Notes: generated by a model from the sequence alone, not told the origin. Counted from the stretch's first letter, positions 1 to 7,660 are shown. The stretch is 14,557 bases of DNA from JAYWIG01 sp043789035 (GCA_043789035.1 JAYWIG010000099.1:1-14557), one strand, 5' to 3'. A program made the numbers and translations.

Positions 1-545
1 GCAGGTACCTGTAATTCGCGACAACAAGCCAGAAATACATGGCTGTGGTCTTGGCAAACACCTTTGCCCAACGCAAAAGATTGCGCAGCCGTAGTTTCGA
101 CCGAAGTAGAGCCAGCCGTATACGGCATCTTCTCAAGAACAGCACCCATCAGCTCCGTCACGCCCATGAGAGGCCTTGATTTCACCATCGCCCGAAAAGG
201 CGCAATAAACTCTAAAATCTCAGCGTCAACCTGTGTGAGTAGAGTTCGCCGCAAAAACACCATAGGGTTCACGCTACCAGCGGGCTCGCCTTCATCAACC
301 GAGTTCACTTCCACCTGACCGCGCGCTTGAATCTCAATCGAATCATGAGGTTTATCGTAGGTTAAGACATGAGTATGGTTACCAAACGAATCTTTCATCG
401 TCACCGATTCAACCGGCAGCTTTACATCCCATTTGTGTACCTGCTGGCGATTCGAAGTGATCGGGGATAAGCGAATATACTGCGTGCTACGAGCTACCGG
501 TTCGGCATACTGGTATCGAGTGGTATGGGTAACTGTTAGCAACAT
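1..545 (-). CDS. Transglutaminase-like protein, partial (C-terminus beyond window)
   Basis: Reading the minus strand from ATG at 545 gives 181 codons that run off the left edge. The N-terminal part (about residues 1-80) has the beta-rich look of the bacterial transglutaminase N-terminal domain, starting MLLTVTHTTRYQYAEPV. The papain-like core follows, with the catalytic cysteine C164 in KGVCQDHSHV; the catalytic His and Asp would lie beyond the edge. This is the COG1305 type that accompanies alpha-E and circularly permuted ATP-grasp proteins. It starts 29 nt after the alpha-E stop, behind a purine-rich AAAGAAAG, so it is very likely the last seen gene of that operon. The family is assumed to cleave or transfer peptide amide bonds, but the substrate in this cluster is unknown. 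There is no signal peptide, so it is probably cytoplasmic. Confidence 0.9.
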   Translation of the reverse strand, partial: MLLTVTHTTRYQYAEPVARSTQYIRLSPITSNRQQVHKWDVKLPVESVTMKDSFGNHTHVLTYDKPHDSIEIQARGQVEVNSVDEGEPAGSVNPMVFLRRTLLTQVDAEILEFIAPFRAMVKSRPLMGVTELMGAVLEKMPYTAGSTSVETTAAQSFALGKGVCQDHSHVFLACCRELQVP

Positions 546-574
546 AAGGGCTTCTTTCTTTGCATTTTTCGGTA

Positions 575-1507
575 TTACTTCAATTCGAAATAACTCGTCT
601 GCAGCGCTTCGCCAAGTCGAACGTTATCTTTTAAAAACAATTCCAAAAACTCATTCAACCCATAAGCATAAACTTCGTCGACATCACCATACTTCAGCCT
701 TGCATGAACGTCAGCAGCCAAACGGCGAGTTAATTTGGCGGGCGTTTCTGGCAACTCTTCCAAAATACTTGTAATTTCATCAAAACAAAAACACAATGAC
801 CTCGGCAATGTTTTATCAAACACAAGCAGCTCTGCCACTCGCTTATCTTCAATCGAATCACGATAGGTATCTCGGTACGCTTCTAGCGCTGATACCGATC
901 GCAACACGGCACTCAATCGATAGTAACTGCCAACATCATCGCCGCCAGAGCCAACGCCACCTTGCTTTACCGACAAGATTCGAGCGGTATTGTCAGCCCG
1001 TTCAATAAACGTACCAATACGTATAAATCGGTACGGCTGGTCACGCCGAATCGTCGCAAAACTAATACCGCGAAACAAGTGAGAGCGCTCCTTCACCCAA
1101 TCAAAAAAACCAGCATCGATTGGCAAAGCAGTTGCCTTACGCTTTTTTTGTAACTGCAACCAAGTATCGTTAATACTCTCCCACATCTCAGAAGTGACAG
1201 AGCCACGCACTGCACGTACGTTCTCACGGCAAGACTCAATACAATTGGCAATTGAAGACGACAACTGGCTATCCCACGCCAAAAATCGGGTGACGTTTTC
1301 CATCGTCAATGCCTTACCGGTTTCTTTGAACTCTCTCACTGTATCGGTTATGACTAATGGTTCGGCAGCAGCTTGTTCAGCGCTTTCTTTATTGCTCCCT
1401 GAAAGTAGAGCAATCGATTGGCCAACATCCAAAATGCGTGCCATGTTTTCAGCGCGCTCAAGGTAGCGGCTCATCCAATATAAATGTGAAGCGACTCTTG
1501 AAAGCAT
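575..1507 (-). CDS. Alpha-E domain protein (DUF403/COG2307)
   Basis: A 310-residue, mainly helical protein. Its N-terminus, MLSRVASHLYWMSRYLERAE, is the family hallmark, and a second Arg/Glu-rich helix (FIRIGTFIERADNTARIL) occurs near the middle, about residue 165. The length is normal for the family. The ATG shares one base with the stop of the ATP-grasp gene upstream (TAATG at 1509-1505), so translation is probably coupled. Comparative genomics pairs alpha-E proteins with COG2308 ATP-grasp enzymes and transglutaminases in predicted peptide or amide synthesis clusters. The molecular role of alpha-E itself has not been established. No signal peptide or membrane segment is seen. The family call is secure; the function is inference from context. 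Confidence 0.93.
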   Translation of the reverse strand: MLSRVASHLYWMSRYLERAENMARILDVGQSIALLSGSNKESAEQAAAEPLVITDTVREFKETGKALTMENVTRFLAWDSQLSSSIANCIESCRENVRAVRGSVTSEMWESINDTWLQLQKKRKATALPIDAGFFDWVKERSHLFRGISFATIRRDQPYRFIRIGTFIERADNTARILSVKQGGVGSGGDDVGSYYRLSAVLRSVSALEAYRDTYRDSIEDKRVAELLVFDKTLPRSLCFCFDEITSILEELPETPAKLTRRLAADVHARLKYGDVDEVYAYGLNEFLELFLKDNVRLGEALQTSYFELK

Positions 1508-2970
1508 TATTCAGCGCCTCCGCCTTTAACAACATCTTCAACCACCCAAGTGTCTTTGGTGCCACCACCTTGCGATGAATTCACAACCAGCGAACCTTTT
1601 CGCAAAGCCACACGGGTCAGACCGCCCGGCACCATACGAACATCTCTACCCACGAGCACAAAGGGTCTCAAATCGATATGCCGGGGGGCAACACCTTCTT
1701 CCACAAATGTGGGGCAAGTAGAAAGAGAAAGAGTAGGTTGTGCAATGTAGTTCGAAGGGTTTGCTTCTAGAACTTTTCTAAAAGTTGCAATCTCTTCTTT
1801 CGAACTTGTTGGCCCAACCAACATGCCATAACCACCGGCCCCATGCACTTCTTTCACCACAAGTTCCGGCAAATGGTCAAGTACATATTTCAAATCATCG
1901 CTCTTATGGCACTGCCAAGTCGGTACATTTTTCAGTATCGGCTCTTCACCTAAATAAAACTTAATCATTGCAGGTACATAAGGGTAAATCGACTTATCGT
2001 CAGCGACACCGGTGCCAATCGCGTTAGAAATAACCACATTGCCTAGGCGATACGCGGCCATCAAACCCGGCACACCTAACATCGAATCTGGTCGAAACGC
2101 TATTGGGTCTAAGAACTGATCGTCCAAACGTCGATAGATTACGTCAACTCTTTGAGGCCCGGAAGTGGAACGCATATATACAAAACCATCACGCACAAAC
2201 AAATCCTGCCCTTCGACTAACTCAATACCCATTTGCTGCGCCAGAAAGGTATGTTCGAAATAAGCGCTGTTAAAACGCCCAGGCGTCAGTAGCACAATAG
2301 TTGGGTTATCAATTTCGCAAGCTGACCGTAATGTTTGCAACAACAAGGCAGGGTAGTGCTCAACCGGCCTCACTTGGTAGCGCGCAAACAAATCAGGAAA
2401 CAAACGCATCATCATTTTGCGATTGCTCAGCATATAAGACACGCCTGATGGCACTCGAAGGTTATCTTCAAGCACATAAAAATCGCCATCATTGTGGCGA
2501 ACAATATCAACTCCAATAATATGTGCGTAGGTATCGTGCGGCAAACGCAAACCTATCATTGGCACAGAGAATTGATCGTTAGCTAAAATTTGGCGCTCAG
2601 GAATCAAACCCGCTCTCAAAATCTCCTGCCCGTGATAAATGTCAGCAAGAAACCGATTAATGGCAGTTACCCGTTGCACCAAGCCTTTTTCAAGAACCGC
2701 CCATTCTTTGGCAGCAATAATGCGCGGTACAACATCAGAAGGAATAAGCCGTTCCGTACCGCCTTCATCTCCGTACACCGAAAACGTAATTCCAATGCGA
2801 CGAAAAATTAAATCGGCCTCGGCTCGTTTACTTTCTAAAGTATCGGCCGACACCCCTTTAAGCCAATCTCGATAAGGGTTGTAATGCCCGCGTAATTCGT
2901 CAATGGTGTGGCCGGCAAACATCTCATCGAAAATCCCTTCAGCCGGGGGAATCAATCTACTAAGGGGCAT
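1507..2970 (-). CDS. Circularly permuted ATP-grasp protein (DUF404/DUF407, COG2308)
   Basis: A predicted ATP-dependent amidoligase (carboxylate-amine ligase) of 487 residues from ATG 2970. Visible family blocks are VLEDNLRVPSG (166-176), VIYRRLDD (277-284), NAIGTGVADDKSIYPY (316-331) and VVKEVHGAGGYGM (371-383), the last being the glycine-rich nucleotide-binding stretch. An in-frame GTG at 2982 would add four residues. The ATG is preferred because GTGAG lies upstream of it and nothing resembling a ribosome site precedes the GTG. Either start lies inside the 3' end of fur (11 or 23 nt overlap). It overlaps the alpha-E gene by one base. The known family is thought to make a small peptide or modify a peptide together with alpha-E and transglutaminase partners; the real substrate is unknown. 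Cytoplasmic. Confidence 0.93.
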   Translation of the reverse strand: MPLSRLIPPAEGIFDEMFAGHTIDELRGHYNPYRDWLKGVSADTLESKRAEADLIFRRIGITFSVYGDEGGTERLIPSDVVPRIIAAKEWAVLEKGLVQRVTAINRFLADIYHGQEILRAGLIPERQILANDQFSVPMIGLRLPHDTYAHIIGVDIVRHNDGDFYVLEDNLRVPSGVSYMLSNRKMMMRLFPDLFARYQVRPVEHYPALLLQTLRSACEIDNPTIVLLTPGRFNSAYFEHTFLAQQMGIELVEGQDLFVRDGFVYMRSTSGPQRVDVIYRRLDDQFLDPIAFRPDSMLGVPGLMAAYRLGNVVISNAIGTGVADDKSIYPYVPAMIKFYLGEEPILKNVPTWQCHKSDDLKYVLDHLPELVVKEVHGAGGYGMLVGPTSSKEEIATFRKVLEANPSNYIAQPTLSLSTCPTFVEEGVAPRHIDLRPFVLVGRDVRMVPGGLTRVALRKGSLVVNSSQGGGTKDTWVVEDVVKGGGAE

Positions 2971-3391
2971 TGCGATGCTCACAGTTTAAAGTTAGGCAGT
3001 TACCGTATAAAGATAAGGCGTGATCTTGCAAAGAAAAACCATGATCTTTGGCGATTTTTTGCTGACGCTTTTCAATCTCAGAATCCATAAATTCCACCAC
3101 CCTGCCACACTGCAGGCAAACTAAATGGTCGTGATGTGCGCCCTGCTCTAGCTCGAAAACGGCTTTGCCTGATTCAAAATTACTTCGTTTCAGTATGCCT
3201 GCCTGCTCGAACTGGGTGAGCACTCGATAAACGGTTGCCAACCCAATATCTGCGTCGTCGATCAAAAGAATCTTGAACACGTCTTCGGCGCTCATATGGC
3301 GCTGCTTTCCTTGCTGAAAAACCTCTAAGATCTTGAGCCTTGGTAACGTGGCTTTTAGGCCGCTGTTCTTTAGTTCGGTGGTGCTTGTCAT
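2960..3391 (-). CDS. fur: Ferric uptake regulator Fur
   Basis: Iron-responsive transcriptional repressor, 143 residues from ATG 3391; a TTG two codons upstream (3397) is the only other in-frame start nearby. The N-terminal winged helix contains GLKATLPRLKILEVF and the recognition region IGLATVYRVLTQFEQAGIL. The C-terminal metal/dimerisation domain has the HHDH motif (residues 86-89), the C92-x2-C95 pair in LVCLQCG, and a third Cys in YGNC. It lacks the usual His-rich tail and ends NCEHRNAP. It is divergent from bamE, a conserved gammaproteobacterial arrangement. Unusually, its stop is overlapped by the start of the ATP-grasp gene, so fur and the amidoligase cluster are probably one transcript. 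No convincing Fur box was found in its own upstream region. Confidence 0.96.
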   Translation of the reverse strand: MTSTTELKNSGLKATLPRLKILEVFQQGKQRHMSAEDVFKILLIDDADIGLATVYRVLTQFEQAGILKRSNFESGKAVFELEQGAHHDHLVCLQCGRVVEFMDSEIEKRQQKIAKDHGFSLQDHALSLYGNCLTLNCEHRNAP

Positions 3392-3527
3392 ATTCAAGGG
3401 CTTGCAAAATAGGTAATCGATACCGGTGCGAAATCGCTTTTACGTATCATATAGGGTTTGGTGCTAAAAAAGCCCGTTTTGCCTTATTTCAAAAGCCACA
3501 CCACAGCGAATTAACACAGTAATCACC

Positions 3528-3956
3528 ATGACTAATACATTATTTTCCGGCAGTGCTATGCGGTTGCTGTCACTGGCTTCAACAATTGGCCTCGGCTTGT
3601 TGGTAGTTGGTTGTCAGTCTAACGACCCAAATAAAACCGGAATTTTTCAAGCTCACAGAGTTGATATTCCGCAAGGCAACTACATCACAAAAGAAATGCT
3701 AGCCCAGGTAACAGCAGGAATGTCACAGCAGCAAGTGAAATTCGCTCTCGGTGCACCATTATTGACACCTGTGTTCAACGCTGACCGCTGGGATTATGTA
3801 TTTCGACACCAGTTTGCCAACGGGACCAGCGACTTAAAGCGCGTAGTGATTCGCTTTAAAGATGCAAAAGTTGCGGTCATCGAAGCAGATGAACTTCCCA
3901 CACAGGCAGTACCGTCTGGCCCAACTCCGTCGACATCCCGCAAAGTGGGTTCATAA
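3528..3956 (+). CDS. bamE: Outer membrane assembly lipoprotein BamE
   Basis: Small lipoprotein of the BAM complex that inserts beta-barrel proteins into the outer membrane. The 142-residue product has a hydrophobic signal ending LLVVGC, with the lipidated Cys at residue 29. The SmpA/OmlA domain follows, including DIPQGNYITKEML, the helix VTAGMSQQQVKFALGAP, DRWDYVFRH and VVIRFKDAKVAVIEAD. A second ATG at 3558 would give a shorter signal peptide (Cys 19). Neither ATG has a good ribosome site, so the start is uncertain by ten codons. The C-terminal extension rich in Pro, Ser and Thr is probably disordered. It is divergent from fur and its TAA is directly followed by the dapB ATG, indicating an operon. 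Confidence 0.95.
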   Translation: MTNTLFSGSAMRLLSLASTIGLGLLVVGCQSNDPNKTGIFQAHRVDIPQGNYITKEMLAQVTAGMSQQQVKFALGAPLLTPVFNADRWDYVFRHQFANGTSDLKRVVIRFKDAKVAVIEADELPTQAVPSGPTPSTSRKVGS

Positions 3957-4760
3957 ATGATGAAAATCGCCGTTGCCGGTGCTGCCGGTCGTATGGGAAA
4001 AATGTTGATCGATGCAATCCATCAATCCGGAGACATGCAACTTAGCGGTGCACTCGAAGTGGCTTCTAGCCCCGCAATCGGAAAGGACGCGGGTGAAACC
4101 CTCGGCTTTTCGACCAACGTTGCCGTGACAGCAGACATTGAGCAAGCCCTCAAAGGCGCTGATGCACTTATTGACTTTACTCGTCCGGAAGCAACCTTAG
4201 GTAATTTGGCCTACTGCGCAACCCATAGCATCAAAGTTGTGATTGGTACCACTGGCTTTAACGATGAACAAAAAGCACAAATTTCCCAGTCCGCTACGAA
4301 AACTAGTGTTGTCTTCGCACCAAATATGAGTATTGGCGTCAACGTTACCTTTAAATTGCTAGAAGTCGCAGCAAAAATACTGTCTACCGGCTATGACATC
4401 GAGGTCATCGAAGCCCACCACAGGCATAAAGTCGATGCACCGTCTGGTACCGCACTAAAAATGGGCGAAGTCGTTGCTAAGGCTTTAGGGCGCGATCTTA
4501 AAGAAGTTGGCGTCTTTGCCCGCGAAGGTGTTACTGGCGAACGCGACCCATCGAGCATCGGCTTTGCAACCATTCGCGGTGGCGATATTGTTGGTGACCA
4601 CACGGTAATGTTTGCTGGTACAGGCGAGCGCATTGAAATCACTCATCGCTCTAGTAGCCGGGCAAATTATGCCATTGGTAGTGTGCGGGCCTGCCGTTTT
4701 CTAGCAGCCCATAAAACCGGCCTTTTCGATATGCAAGATGTGCTCGGTTTGAAATCATAA
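3957..4760 (+). CDS. dapB: 4-hydroxy-tetrahydrodipicolinate reductase DapB
   Basis: NAD(P)H-dependent reduction step of the diaminopimelate pathway, which feeds lysine and peptidoglycan synthesis; cytoplasmic. The 267-residue length is normal. The Rossmann dinucleotide motif is at residues 7-14 (AGAAGRMG). Other family blocks are DFTRPE (73-78), GTTGF (97-101) and APNMSIGVN (121-129). The active-site block EAHHRHKVDAPSGTA (152-166) carries the catalytic His pair and Lys. The C-terminal substrate-binding segment includes GDHTVMFAGTGERIEITH. Two tandem ATGs (3957 and 3960) are possible starts; the first abuts the bamE stop with no gap, suggesting translational coupling. In many relatives dapB is followed by carA, but here an intrinsic terminator follows. 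Confidence 0.97.
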   Translation: MMKIAVAGAAGRMGKMLIDAIHQSGDMQLSGALEVASSPAIGKDAGETLGFSTNVAVTADIEQALKGADALIDFTRPEATLGNLAYCATHSIKVVIGTTGFNDEQKAQISQSATKTSVVFAPNMSIGVNVTFKLLEVAAKILSTGYDIEVIEAHHRHKVDAPSGTALKMGEVVAKALGRDLKEVGVFAREGVTGERDPSSIGFATIRGGDIVGDHTVMFAGTGERIEITHRSSSRANYAIGSVRACRFLAAHKTGLFDMQDVLGLKS

Positions 4761-4806
4761 GCATTACCTTCGTTTCGCTAATCGATTAAAAAGCAGGGTA
4801 AAAACC

Positions 4807-4836
4807 AAAAAGCGACCTTTCATCGGTCGCTTTTTT
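4807..4836 (+). terminator. Intrinsic terminator after dapB
   Basis: The perfect 6-bp GC-rich stem GCGACC / GGTCGC (4812-4817 with 4825-4830) has a 7-nt loop. It is extended by five A-T pairs and followed by six Ts (4831-4836). The A-run on the left arm would let it work from either side, but only the plus strand has a gene ending nearby. Confidence 0.93.
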
Positions 4837-4939
4837 ACTTTCATCCTTCAGTGCGTGTGCCGCCGCTTAAAGCAATTTAACCTTCTGTTCATACAAAGAT
4901 AAATCAAGACTTGCCAGGGAATGTGTGTGAAAACGTACA

Positions 4940-5587
4940 GTGCTCGTCTTAAAAAATACCAAAAATGGTAGTCGGTTAGTTCGGTTAGTACAGTTAGCTC
5001 TCACGCTCGTAACAATAATGGGCGGCGTTCAAACCACTTCCGCTTTTGCCTCTACAGATGAATATGCTGCTCAAGCAGCCGTGCTCATCAATAACATTCG
5101 ATCAAAACTCGATACCTGCGATGCGAGCGGTATGCTTGGTGCTTCAGCAAGTAATTCGAATACAGCATCAAACACAGCCACGCTTACCCAAGTGTCGACT
5201 TCGAAGCGATCCGATCCTTCGAAGCGCCCTGCGCTTATCTGGAACCCACAATTAGCTCAAGCTGCCATGTCGCACTCAAAGGCCATGGCTAAAGAATTAT
5301 TTTTCGATCATAACGATATGCAAGGTCGCGCGGTGAATCACCGTGTTGTCGACCAAGGCTATCGTTTTCGAGTAGTCGGCGAGAATATCGCCGCAGGACA
5401 GGCTTCACTGGAAGAGGCGATCCGCGATTGGCTGTTAAGCGCCGGCCATTGCGTCAATATGATCGATGAGCGTTTCACCGAGTTTGGAATTGCCAAGGCG
5501 GCTAGTACCCGCCAAGACGACCCTTACGGAGTGTACTGGACATTAGTCCTAGGCCAACCGCGGGACGGGCAAGTAGCTCGCCGCTAA
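4940..5587 (+). CDS. Secreted CAP/SCP-domain protein
   Basis: A predicted exported CAP (cysteine-rich secretory protein, antigen 5, PR-1) domain protein of 215 residues. A hydrophobic segment (about residues 12-30) and TSAFA (about residues 33-37) look like a Sec signal peptide. A low-complexity Ser/Asn/Thr linker lies at about 64-90. The CAP core follows: ALIWNPQLAQAAMSHSKAMA with H112, FFDH (H124), GENIAAGQ (147-154), SAGHCVNMI with H170, and YWTLVLGQ. These match the conserved His/Glu cavity of bacterial CAP proteins. Their biochemical role is generally unclear. The only start in this frame before the signal peptide is GTG 4940, which has a poorly placed ribosome site; see the finding on a possible frame problem at the N-terminus. 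It stands alone between a terminator and a hairpin. Confidence 0.87.
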   Translation: MLVLKNTKNGSRLVRLVQLALTLVTIMGGVQTTSAFASTDEYAAQAAVLINNIRSKLDTCDASGMLGASASNSNTASNTATLTQVSTSKRSDPSKRPALIWNPQLAQAAMSHSKAMAKELFFDHNDMQGRAVNHRVVDQGYRFRVVGENIAAGQASLEEAIRDWLLSAGHCVNMIDERFTEFGIAKAASTRQDDPYGVYWTLVLGQPRDGQVARR

Positions 5588-5591
5588 GAAA

Positions 5592-5647
5592 AGCTGGACG
5601 GCGATTGCCTTCTGGCTTCGGCCTAGAAGTCAATCGCCCGACCAGCT
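5592..5647 (-). terminator. Long UUCG-capped hairpin, probable terminator for the minus strand
   Basis: The arms 5592-5617 and 5622-5647 fold into one long imperfect hairpin. The tip is GGC-TTCG-GCC, a stable UUCG tetraloop; then CTTCT/AGAAG, GGCGATTG/CAATCGCC and AGCTGG/CCAGCT, broken only by single mismatches and bulges. On the minus strand the stem is followed by TTTTCTTA, which fits a terminator for the SGNH transcript. On the plus strand there is no T-run. Confidence 0.65.
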
Positions 5648-5752
5648 AACTAACAGTTAACACCCGCTAACTTGTCCGCGCTAATCGTTCGGCAAAAGCA
5701 CCGACACCCTTCCAACGGCCCGCCCCTGGAATTGAATCACTGCCCTGCCAAT

Positions 5753-5848
5753 TCAACTCAAACTACTATCTACGCATTGTTCAATTTTCGCAGCATCGCC
5801 AGCCTTAACCGCCGCATAATAGATATCAAGAAGGTCTGAGTTTGTCAT
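5753..5848 (-). pseudogene. 31-codon reading frame, probable gene remnant
   Basis: ATG at 5848 opens a 31-residue frame starting MTNSDLLDIYYAAVKAGDAA and ending CVDSSLS before TGA. Its start lies 8 nt after the SGNH stop. The sequence resembles the first helix of SnoaL/NTF2-like or ankyrin-repeat proteins, which commonly begin with a similar YYAAV-AGD pattern. It then stops, and no continuation was recognised in the bases downstream (5640-5752). There is no clear ribosome site. It could be a truncated gene start or a real very short protein. Nothing else is recognised in 5648-5752 apart from a weak 6-bp inverted repeat. Confidence 0.35.
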
Positions 5849-5855
5849 CGCTGGC

Positions 5856-6668
5856 TTATTTTCTAATAAAATCTTGGTAAGTGGTCCACGCCACATTTTG
5901 CAAATGTGCAGCAGTCGCTTCATCTAAGCCAGCGGTATATTTCAAACCAACCGGTGAACGCTTAAAAAGTGAAGCATACGTCACGCAGGAAGCAAGGTAG
6001 GTACCCGCCATACTCGGATGCCGCAAATCAGCCACGTACAAATTCAATTCAGGTTTGATAGCAATCGATTTAGCAAACGCTAAGCCAGCGGGAATAACAA
6101 ACACGTCGAGTTCATTGCCAGCCTGTACATAAGCGTCGGCCAATGTTCGTGTCATCTCAGGCGCATCCGCATAGGCCCAGGACATAAAGAACACCGGTTT
6201 AGCACCATTCTTTCGAACCGTATCAACGTGCTTCTTGGCAAACTCTTTGAATACCGTTTTGAGCTCAGGATGCACTGGGCATTGGCTGCAATCCATCATG
6301 ATCGCCACATCAAACAAACGCTCAAGCTTGTTAAACACAATATTATTTTTGGCGTCGAAACTATAAGAACTTAACGCTTTCGGACGGAAATACGATTCCA
6401 CATCATGCCAATCAAAGCCCGAACCACTAATCGTTGCCGAAACCGAGCGAAAGCGATATTTATCGTCAGCCGACCTCAATAAGTTCGTAACATGACCATG
6501 CATGCTGTTGTTGTAATAAAAAAAGCTATTCCCGATGTAAAGGGCAGAAGTTGGATTGTCGATACCAATATCGGTACGAGACGGCTTGACTTGAGCCTGT
6601 GCAGAACCAAATGCCGGTAATAACAGCGCAACTGCAAACCCATAAGACAAAAATCTCTTTAAAAACAC
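5856..6668 (-). CDS. Secreted SGNH-type hydrolase-like protein
   Basis: 270 residues from GTG 6668. A TTG at 6683 would give a longer reading, but AGGAG at 6680-6676 sits exactly 7 nt before the GTG, so the GTG is chosen. The N-terminus is a Sec signal peptide (FLKRF, hydrophobic core, GSAQAQ cleavage region, about residues 1-26). The mature part begins with SALYIGNSFFYYNNSMH, whose GNS (46-48) fits the block I serine of SGNH hydrolases. Near the end DLRHPSMAGTYLA supplies the Asp and His (214, 217) of block V. Blocks II and III are less clear (SGSGFDWH; MMDCSQ). The fold suggests esterase or deacylase activity in the periplasm or outside; the substrate is unknown. It is divergent from the dienelactone-hydrolase gene with 81 nt between starts. 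Confidence 0.8.
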   Translation of the reverse strand: MFLKRFLSYGFAVALLLPAFGSAQAQVKPSRTDIGIDNPTSALYIGNSFFYYNNSMHGHVTNLLRSADDKYRFRSVSATISGSGFDWHDVESYFRPKALSSYSFDAKNNIVFNKLERLFDVAIMMDCSQCPVHPELKTVFKEFAKKHVDTVRKNGAKPVFFMSWAYADAPEMTRTLADAYVQAGNELDVFVIPAGLAFAKSIAIKPELNLYVADLRHPSMAGTYLASCVTYASLFKRSPVGLKYTAGLDEATAAHLQNVAWTTYQDFIRK

Positions 6669-6675
6669 TTTATTT

Positions 6676-6680
6676 CTCCT
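6676..6680 (-). promoter_or_regulatory. Shine-Dalgarno site fixing the SGNH gene start
   Basis: AGGAG on the minus strand, followed by the 7-nt spacer AAATAAA and GTG at 6668. The alternative TTG at 6683 lies upstream of this site and could not use it. Confidence 0.75.
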
Positions 6681-6738
6681 CAATTAATGAATATTCTTCT
6701 ATTAACGATAATAGTTGATCAAGCCTTCAAACCAGCCT

Positions 6739-6743
6739 AGGAG
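6739..6743 (+). promoter_or_regulatory. Shine-Dalgarno site of the dienelactone hydrolase gene
   Basis: AGGAG with a 6-nt spacer before ATG 6750. The 81-nt divergent gap also holds GATAAT at 6707-6712, a possible -10 element for the plus strand, but no good -35 partner, so the promoter itself is not called. Confidence 0.7.
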
Positions 6744-6749
6744 ATAAGA

Positions 6750-7646
6750 ATGAACGATACTGGCATTACCCAAATAGAAATAGATCAAAGGGTTTACGAT
6801 TTATACGATGAGTATTGCCACGGCAAAATCGATCGCCGTGAATTCCTCAGTAGAGCGTCTGCAATTGCCATAGTAAGCGGCTCTGGCCTTCTAATGGCCC
6901 AGGCGCTTTTACCTCGCTACGTGCAAGCACAAACCGTATCGTTTACAGATGCACGGATCAAAGCAAACTACATCACCTACCCTTCGCCCGGCGGTAACTC
7001 CGGCACTATGCGAGGCTACATTGTGCAACCGGCAGGCGCCGGCCCCTTCCCTGCAGTTTTGGTAATTCATGAAAATCGCGGCTTAAACCCGTATATTGAG
7101 GATGTCGCACGCAGAGCAGCACTCGAAGGCTTCATAGCGCTCGCACCTGACGGGCTTTTCCCAGTCGGCGGCTACCCCGGCAATGATGATGACGGCAGAG
7201 ATCTACAAGCCAAACTCGATCAATCGAAACTGCGCATTGATATGCTGAACAGCGCCAAGTTCATCAAAGCCCATAGCCGCTCAACTGGCAAGCTCGGAGT
7301 TACGGGCTTTTGCTACGGCGGTGGCGTAGTCAACTTTTTGGCCGCCAGCTTGGGTACTGATATGCAAGCGGGTGCACCCTACTACGGCCCGGCCGCAGAT
7401 GCTAATTCTGTCGCCAATATCAAGGCACCGTTGGTATGCCATCTTGCTGAAAACGATGAGCGCATTAACTCAATGTATCCTGCTTTCGAAACAGCGCTCA
7501 AAGCAAACAACATTACACACCAAGTTCATACCTACCCTGGCACGCAGCACGGATTCCACAACAACTCAACACCTAGGTTTAACGAACCCGCTGCGAAGCT
7601 ATCGTGGGAACGCACAGTTGCGCATTTCAAAAAGCACCTCGCCTAA
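6750..7646 (+). CDS. Tat-exported dienelactone hydrolase family protein
   Basis: A 298-residue alpha/beta hydrolase resembling the YghX-like branch. A twin-arginine signal follows a 28-residue N-region: DRREFLSR (R29-R30) and a hydrophobic stretch to about residue 50, so the folded protein should cross to the periplasm. The hydrolase domain starts near residue 74. The Cys nucleophile is C188 in GFCYGGG, the Asp is in ENDERI (D236) and the His in GTQHGFH (H267), the triad used by dienelactone hydrolases; HENRG (107-111) is the other family block. The true substrate is unknown; lactones or esters are the family expectation. The stop lies 14 nt before the amidohydrolase ATG, so the two are an operon. 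The start is supported by a good ribosome site. Confidence 0.92.
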   Translation: MNDTGITQIEIDQRVYDLYDEYCHGKIDRREFLSRASAIAIVSGSGLLMAQALLPRYVQAQTVSFTDARIKANYITYPSPGGNSGTMRGYIVQPAGAGPFPAVLVIHENRGLNPYIEDVARRAALEGFIALAPDGLFPVGGYPGNDDDGRDLQAKLDQSKLRIDMLNSAKFIKAHSRSTGKLGVTGFCYGGGVVNFLAASLGTDMQAGAPYYGPAADANSVANIKAPLVCHLAENDERINSMYPAFETALKANNITHQVHTYPGTQHGFHNNSTPRFNEPAAKLSWERTVAHFKKHLA

Positions 7647-7660
7647 AGAGGGGAACACTC

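Noticed and set aside
3392..3527. Fur box between fur and bamE
   Set aside because: AT-rich stretches such as CGTATCATATAGG were inspected, but nothing approaches the 19-bp GATAATGATAATCATTATC consensus. No convincing -35/-10 pair could be assigned either.
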